Assembly: GCA_003255025.1 (NCBI GenBank) | Contig: QANY01004032.1 | Coordinates: 1 to 64,000, forward strand | Source of the DNA: Datisca glomerata | Lineage: Eukaryota; Streptophyta; Magnoliopsida; Cucurbitales; Datiscaceae | Direction of reading: 5' to 3' | Length of the DNA: 64,000 bases | Part shown: positions 58,091-64,000 of the stretch, piece after piece | Position numbering within the stretch: position 1 is the first letter of the stretch | Layout: each line of letters starts with the position of its first letter | Position numbers and translations under genes: made by a program | Notes under the pieces: generated by a model | Told to the model about the DNA's origin: nothing | Databases searched by the model: none | Seen by the model: the letters and a program-made list of their open reading frames with translations, nothing else

Positions 58091-58740
58091 TGTCGTATGT
58101 AGAATAGAGTTGACAATTTTACTGGTGGATGGCCTAATCTATTATGCCAGAGAGAATGAGAGACTTTGCTTCTAAGAAGAGCCATAGAAGATTTGTTTTG
58201 TGTAGGAATGGATTGAGTTGTTGACAAATTGATAGGTGTGGAGGCAAGAATAGAAGAAAGCCCATTCTCATTGGGGCCTTGGAACAAAATCTTCCATGTT
58301 TGCTTGTCTTGAATGAAAAATTGATCACAGTCGAATGTGAATGTACAGTTATTGTCAAGACAATATTGATAGACAAAAAGTAAATGGGAAGTAATATTGG
58401 GAACAAAAAGCATTTTATTTAGGGGAAAATTATGAGATGAAGTTTGTAGGTTATCACAACCTGAATGAGAAATTGAAAGAGGTTGTCCGTTACCTACTAC
58501 CACAATGTCCTCACCATTATATGCATCAATGAAGATAAATTAGCCAATTTAAATGTTCAATGGGCATTGCAGCCATTATCAAATAGCTAGGTAGTGGAAT
58601 TTTCTGTAGAATTTTGATTGTTGTACATTGGTACCATAGCAACTAGCTTTGCTGGAGGATGCCTACCTTGGACTGAGTAGTTCATCTTATTATAGCAATC
58701 TAATGCCCCATGTCTAGGTCTATTACAAATTTGGCAGACT
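58063..58740 (-). pseudogene. Copia zinc knuckle, protease and GAG-pre-integrase of element 3
   Basis: The knuckle CQICNRPRHGALDC (~58735-58690) keeps all CX2CX4HX4C ligands. A protease trace reads LFDNGCNAH near 58580, with DNG instead of the usual D(S/T)G, preceded by a stop. The GAG-pre-integrase box SLWHNRLGHPPVKLSTL lies at 58120-58060. Confidence 0.7.
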
Positions 58741-58754
58741 TATCCTGGTAAATT

Positions 58755-59384
58755 TTACGGATTTCGACCTTTTTTAGCAATATCAGTAGAAAGAATGCTA
58801 TAAGTTCCAGGAGTAAATGAGCTTGAGTTAGTAAAAGATTGATTCATATTACCTCTTCCAAAATTGAATCTTGGTTGATTGAATCTACCCCCTCTATCTC
58901 TGCTGCCTCTGCCTCTATTACTGAAGCCATCTCGACTGAATTGGTTTGCATGCTTGTATATGATATTTACTTGAGTATCATTTCTTTTGGTTTGGTCTGA
59001 TATTGCTTGTTCTTCTGCCTTAAGAAGAACATGTAACTCTTCAAGATGAAGAGTTTCTATTCTGGTTCTAATGGAGGTCTTGAAGGTAGCATAGTTAGGA
59101 GGTAAACCATTTAGGGTAAAAAGAAGAATGTCTTCATCATCTATATTGACAGTAACTACAGACAGCTTGTCTCTTGCTTCTTTAACTCTTTGAACATAGG
59201 AGTCAATTGAGTCATTATATTTCTTGGTGATTGATTGAAGGTCATCTTTCAACTGGAGAATATTGGACCTTGATGGAGATGAAAAAGGTCTCTCTAAAGA
59301 TTGCCATACTTCTTGTGAAATTTGACAGCCAACAACATAGGACAATGCTAATGAAGATAAAGTAGCATTGATGAGAGTCATCAA
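58755..59384 (-). pseudogene. Copia gag (UBN2-type) of element 3, 209 open codons
   Basis: The frame contains SQEVWQSLERPFSSPSRSNI, LKDDLQSITKKYNDSIDSYV, DILLFTLNGLPPNYATFKTS, LHVLLKAEEQAI and an RG-rich C-terminus (NRGRGSRDRGGRFNQ). These are the conserved steps of plant copia gag (UBN2/Retrotran_gag families). The N-terminal ~70 residues are shifted into another frame upstream (59384-59500), and the frame stops just before the zinc knuckle at KKGRNP. Confidence 0.75.
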
Positions 59385-59951
59385 TGCTTAATCTTGGAAA
59401 ATCCAAGATTGATACTTCAGGTTCAAAGAAGTTTCTCCTTCTAAGTCAGTTAAACGTTTAGTTGGGCAAGAGGTTGAACCATCAACGAAATCGAATAATG
59501 AGTGGGCTTTTAGTATAGCGGAGATTTGATACTTCCATAATATGAATTTACTGAAATCTAGCTAATGGAGACAAGATTGCAAATGTTTGATAAAAGAAAA
59601 AGAGGAGTGTTTTGAGCAGAATTGGAAGAGGAACTCGATTGAGAGGTATTTTTAGCACGTTCCGTTTGGATCTTAGTCGTGTGTCTTGTTAATGCTCTGC
59701 TACCAAGTAGAATTATTGAATGTAGCAGACAGTTTAGAGAAGAAGAGAAGACTATGTGAAATGCTTGTATATTATCGAGAGCAATATTCACCATTAACTT
59801 ACAATGGAAGAGAAACAAGATATATATCGAAAGGAAATAGAAACAGACTAACAACTAATCTAACCAACACTAACAGAACCGTATAAAGGAGAGATGCAAA
59901 GTATTATACAGTAGATGTATTGATGTTAAGTTTATACTATCTATCACACTT

Positions 59952-61756
59952 AACCAGAAGATCAAGGCCGTGTTGAAAGAGATACTTTCTCTTAGCCATT
60001 CACTAGAGTTTATTCAAATCCTGCCTTCTTTCAATTATAGTTCTTCAATTGAGTTCGTTTTTTTGTTCAAATATATCTCATTCCAGTTTAGTTCTCTGCT
60101 TGGGAGGCATGGACGCCCTCAACAACTATTCAAATAAGAAGAATTGGAAAGATGCCCACTCTAAGCTAAAATAGCAAAGTGAACGATCACAGTGTCAAGT
60201 TACTTTTACAGTTATGGACAAATTCTTTTGGATGGGAAATGTAGTTGTTTATAATAACCACCTGCTATGTTAGTATTCATACTCCATGTCAAGTCGATCT
60301 CATAACATTTACTGCACTCATCTGTCAAATAAAAATTAATTTGACAAACCATCAATATTAAAAGAAAAATGATGACAAATTAAGAAATTTTGAGACTACA
60401 AATTAGTCTTAAATTAACACTTGATCATGCTATCTCTAGGACAATATGATCATAAATGCAACCTATCTTCATTTAATTAGTTTTTGATCATGTATACTTT
60501 TACATTAAAACGACTCACGTTTTGTTTTTTAACCCCTCCTTAAAGACGACCTTCATAGTTCGAATCTCTTTTCCCAACTTGTCGGGAAAAGAGAGAAAGA
60601 GATAATAAAGAATTGAAGAGTCACATATCCCTCACCCTTCCTATTTTCTTTTATGAACATTGCTTTTGTTTTTAACTTTTCAAACAAAGCAAATAATCAG
60701 AAAAGATGCCTCTTAGACCATTAGGGACATTATCCCTGAGAAAAATATGTTGTTTCTTTTAAATCTAAAGTTATAAAGAAAAATTAAGAAGCCATACTCT
60801 TAAGAAATTATATATATACACACATGTATTAGCTTTTCTAATACATAATATTATTAAATTAAATCAAATAATTTTTTTTGGTTAAATGGGAGGGGAATGA
60901 AAATTCTCAGAATATAGGAAAATGAAAATCCTAGAGACTTGGTACACTACTGGAAATAGAGCATTAATAAATCGACTTCAAATACACACATACAAAGAGA
61001 TATTGAGGCCAAAATAGCATTTTTAAAAGGATGAATGTGGAATTACTATAACTAGTTTTGTGATCATAAAATGCTGTGGGACTTGATCGCCTTTATTCAT
61101 GTGAAATTTGACCAAACAAGTAGAGCACCTGAGCGCCACTAGACAATGAGCATAATTTTAATTCTAAATTCCAAGCCATAAATTTGCTAACTCTCACATG
61201 GGGAAAAAGCAAAGCATATATTGACCACACACCCATAAGAACACATATTACTCTCATGTCTCAATCATTGGCCTAAAATATATGCAAAATATAAAAAGCT
61301 ATTGAATCTATTTTCTGCTTTACATTTCTACCAATATATGGAATTTTTTAATATTTGGTAACATATAAGACGACAGTTAAACATGGTTTTTATAAAATGA
61401 TTTGACGTACTAAAAAGTACTAATAAATAAAAATATTTGACAAATATGTACGAGTTATCATAATATTTTTGAATGCATGAAAATGCTTTCAAAATATTGT
61501 TAACTACAAGGGAAACAGTCTTGTGCAAAATTTGATTCCTTGAATACTCAAATTAGAGCAACTTGTACTTTATTACATATTGGTTCCTACAAACTCATCT
61601 ACATCGTCGCTTGCATTACATAAACCAACTTGATATTGGGACTATGAAGGTGTTGTTTCGCAGAACTAATGAGATCATGCCACTTGTAAAAGATATGGAT
61701 CACACTAAATGCGTTTGAGAGCGTGAGTGCAGACTGAGGTAACAGAAGTATACTTA
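59952..61756. other. Intergenic sequence
   Basis: No gene is seen. An 11-bp perfect stem (TCTCTTTTCCC at 60565-60575, GGGAAAAGAGA at 60584-60594, 8-base loop) lies in it. At 60945 CACTACTGGAAATAG looks like a CACTA terminus, but no partner end or subterminal repeat supports it. Confidence 0.4.
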
Positions 61757-62814
61757 AGGCTCGTTTGACAGTCAGGATAGTACTGTACTAAATCTGTCAG
61801 ACTGTACTGTACTGTATTAGATTAAATAATATTGTCAAGTATTTGATGCTGTATTAGTTAAAAAAACTATATTATTTGTACAATGTTTGGCGCACCATAG
61901 TACTGGACACGGATTAAAACTTCAAAACCCATGAAACTCCGTCCCATCCCGTCCCGAGTCTTTTCCTTCAGCCTCAGTCATTTAATTTAATTTAATTTCA
62001 TTTTTACATTTCATATCATTTGATTTTCCTTCCCCTGCCCGCGATCTCCCTCTCCCACTCACATTATCTCTCTCTACTGAACACTGAACAGTGAATGAGA
62101 GTTTTCTTTTGCTTAATTTTCACCCTTCGGCACCTCTCAGTCCGGCGATATCCAATTTTCATACTCACAGTCTCTCTCTTGGCTGAGCAGTGAAGGTAAA
62201 CATTGTTCTTCTTCTTCCCTCTTGGTCTTTATGCTCTCTCGAGTCACAGTCGCTCTCTACATATAGTTTCTTTACGGTGAGTTTCTTCTTTGTATCTCAG
62301 TTCATCTCTCACTCTTGATTTTAGGTTTTCTTTTATATGATTTAGAGATTCAACAATTCATCAGAAATTTAGAGAAAGAAAAATGTAGATCTGAGAAGAA
62401 GGAAAAGAGTAGAAGAAGGAAACGGTGAGAAGAAAAGAGAAGAAGAAAATCTCACATGCGAGCTGCGACGACGAGAGAGAGGCTGAGATCGTTCGGTCAA
62501 GTCTGACGATGAGAGAGAGGCTGAGATCAACGAGAGAGAGGCTGTGAGCTGCGACTGAGTGGATCGAGAGACAAAGGGTTAAGAGAGATGGTCGAGAGAG
62601 AGAGAGGGTCAAGAGAGAGATGTGTTTTTCTTTAGTCCTGTGTAGTCCCCCCAAAAATAAGAGGACCAAGTTATCCGGCTCTGGTGGGGCTAAACACCCC
62701 ACCGTATTAACTAATACATACATTATTTTTTACCAAACACTGGACAATACTAGAATAGTACTATCCAGTCTCTTAATATTGTACAATCCGGTTAGCCAAA
62801 CAAGCCCTTGATGT
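61757..62814. mobile_element. PIF/Harbinger-like DNA element candidate
   Basis: The left end GGCTCGTTTGACAGTCAGGA and reversed right end GGCTTGTTTGGCTAACCGGA match at most positions, and both continue into GATAGTACTGTACTA-like or GATTGTACAATATTA, then a TATTAGTTAA word about 80-100 bp in. The ~1.06-kb body holds CT/GA-rich tracts (62180-62300, 62460-62610) and no transposase. Candidate 3-bp flanks are TTA (left) and TTG (right), so the target duplication is not proven. Confidence 0.5.
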
Positions 62815-63663
62815 TATGCGGTTTGACACAAAAAGTCAGACTCATCATCAAGAGCGACACACATAAAACCATTCGTTGTTATCAACGCCCCTAGAATAGA
62901 AGAGGATGTAACTCTATTCGAGTGAAAGAATATTCCCGATAATCATGAATTCACAAGTGCAGAGGGTCCAATAATTGTACTATGAATTTCTCGAATAAAT
63001 GCCCATTCGGCCCAATTCCTACATAAAGATCTTCTACGATGCTCAAACAATTGATAACAAGTTTAAAAGGACATAAAACCAAACCTCATATTTTGGCCGA
63101 AGTTCATATTTTGGCCGAATCTTGCCGAGCTGAAATATGATGGAACCTTACATTCCGATCGAACCTCATATATGGTGGAATAAGGCCGAATCCACAAAGG
63201 TCGAAATGTCGAATCCCGAACTCAGACTTAGTCAATATGAATGAGATAAATAATACCGAATGACAAACAAGAGTGTCTCAAGACCAAAATAAATCACAAA
63301 TAGAAGGAAGAGATATGAAGCCTTCATTAGAAATGAAACTGATGATCCTTTCATATTCCATATTTAATGAAAAATGCTCCATTTTTCATAATTAAGATAA
63401 TGACTCTTCATATTCGGACATGAATGTTGAGTTATCTATATAAAGGTAAAAAAATCTCAAAGAGGTATGACATTCAAAATATTCATAATTCTCTATGTTC
63501 TTCCTTTCCTTCACTTCACTGACTTGAGCGTCGAAGTGTATTAGGTTAGGCACCACACCGTTGTCAAGCCAATATCTTCACGTTCATTTTTTCTTGTGTT
63601 CATCAGAAGACATTCAAAGGAACACATGACAGGATCATCAACAGTGGATTTCTAACATTCACA
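62815..63663 (+). mobile_element. 5' LTR of a Ty3/gypsy element running off the right edge
   Basis: The right edge (TTCTAACATTCACA) adjoins a gypsy primer site. A TATA box TATATAAAG lies at 63437-63445. Upstream, repeated (T)ATTTTGGCCGAA/ATAAGGCCGAAT words at 63090-63200 look like U3 enhancer-type repeats. The left edge is a guess (TGTTATGCGG near 62815). Confidence 0.6.
63437..63445 (+). promoter_or_regulatory. TATA box of the right-hand gypsy LTR
   Basis: TATATAAAG sits about 220 bp upstream of the primer site, on the element's strand. Confidence 0.5.
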
Positions 63664-63664
63664 G

Positions 63665-63684
63665 TTTGGCGCCGTCTGTGGGAA
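63665..63684 (+). other. Gypsy primer-binding site
   Basis: The sequence TTTGGCGCCGTCTGTGGGAA follows the LTR. This exact form is a common primer site of plant Ty3/gypsy elements. Confidence 0.8.
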
Positions 63685-63793
63685 ACACCAACCAATCTCA
63701 TACTTTTTCCCTAATTTGCGCTACATAAATGATGATGAATGCAAGGAATTTTTGAAGGGTCGCTTCATTGGACCCTCCATCAACGGTTGAGTG

Positions 63794-64000
63794 ATGCTCA
63801 GTACCACCCACCAGAAACCCACTGTCACCAACAGAGCTAGAAAACATATCTCTAGTGGAGATTATGCGAGTCATCAGACAATTGAACAAGAAAATGGAGA
63901 TTCTTGAAAAAGAAAATCATGACTTACGGAGCAAGATGGATTCGAATGGTTCCGCCACACCTCTTCGACACGTCGAGAGTGGAAATTCTAAGACTGAAGT
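63794..64000 (+). CDS. Start of a gypsy gag protein, partial
   Basis: A frame opens after a stop at about 63790 and stays open to the window end. The first in-frame ATG is at 63864 (MRVIRQLNKKMEILEKE, then NHDLRSKMDSNG). The Leu/Glu/Lys heptad pattern is the short coiled coil commonly found at the N-terminus of plant gypsy gag. The 3' part is outside the window; whether the element is intact cannot be judged. Confidence 0.55.

Larger units (their letters stand above)
55140..59946 (-). mobile_element. Ty1/copia retrotransposon (element 3), short LTRs
   Basis: The LTRs are 55140-55396 and 59706-59946 (257 and 241 bp). The target duplication CACTT lies at 55135-55139 and 59947-59951. The LTR begins TGATAAATAG on minus; a polypurine-like TTTGAAGGGCCG lies at 55397-55408 and a decayed primer site TTGGTAGCAGAGC (initiator Met type) at 59693-59705. 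The gag and integrase frames are the longest retroelement frames in the window, while the RT/RNase H part (55400-56870) is heavily broken. Size is close to that of an intact small copia element. Confidence 0.9.

Noticed and set aside
60945..60960. CACTA terminus CACTACTGGAAATAG
   Set aside because: No subterminal repeats or matching right end nearby; a six-base match is weak.
1..64000. tRNA, rRNA, CRISPR, bacterial operon or viral insertion
   Set aside because: No cloverleaf with A/B boxes, no rRNA phrases and no spaced repeat array seen by eye; TATCAGAGC-type matches are retroelement primer sites, not tRNA genes. No caulimovirid-type reading frame was recognised.

Overview
This is nuclear DNA from a flowering plant, most likely a dicot. 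The evidence is the AT-rich intergenic sequence, spliced genes with plant-type introns, a plastid-targeted gene, and dense Ty1/copia, Ty3/gypsy, CACTA and Mutator elements. The species cannot be fixed from the sequence alone. Only two host genes look intact, and they lie close together at 20.1-25.2 kb: a four-exon DUF4079 plastid membrane protein gene and a single-exon proline-rich protein gene. Almost everything else is transposable-element sequence in various states of decay. Left part (1-19 kb). At 1-5.4 kb there is a minus-strand Ogre/Tat-type Ty3/gypsy remnant whose LTR ends are long inverted repeats. At 5.4-6.25 kb there is a truncated LTR with a degenerate initiator-Met primer site; diverged relatives lie at 15.74-15.97 kb (same strand) and 17.44-18.4 kb (opposite strand). 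At 6584-12577 a Mutator-like element has ~250-bp terminal inverted repeats and an identical 9-bp target duplication. It carries a broken copy of a host LTO1/Yae1-domain gene (a Pack-MULE) and was itself entered by a 4.35-kb non-coding LTR element (7479-11829) whose LTRs contain a minisatellite. At 13.36-15.08 kb there is an intron-containing pseudogene of 26S proteasome subunit RPN5, followed by a copia reverse-transcriptase fossil at ~16.7-17.25 kb. Right part (26-64 kb). A 4.8-kb copia element (26152-30986, duplication AAGAT) is followed by a degenerate tandem array (31.27-32.2 kb). From 34761 to about 54040 there is a three-level nest: a CACTA remnant, entered by a Tat-type gypsy element (35230-52804, with an antisense extra ORF of the Transposase_28 type), whose reverse transcriptase is split by a 9.2-kb copia element (42048-51208). 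Then come a third copia element (55140-59946, duplication CACTT), a Harbinger-like candidate (61757-62814), and the 5' LTR, primer site and gag start of a plus-strand gypsy element that runs off the right edge. All retroelement pol regions contain stops or lost catalytic residues, so none looks autonomous. No new biological system is evident. The most interesting content is the two mobilised or duplicated host-gene fragments (LTO1 and RPN5), the ordered nesting, and a GC-AG intron in the DUF4079 gene.
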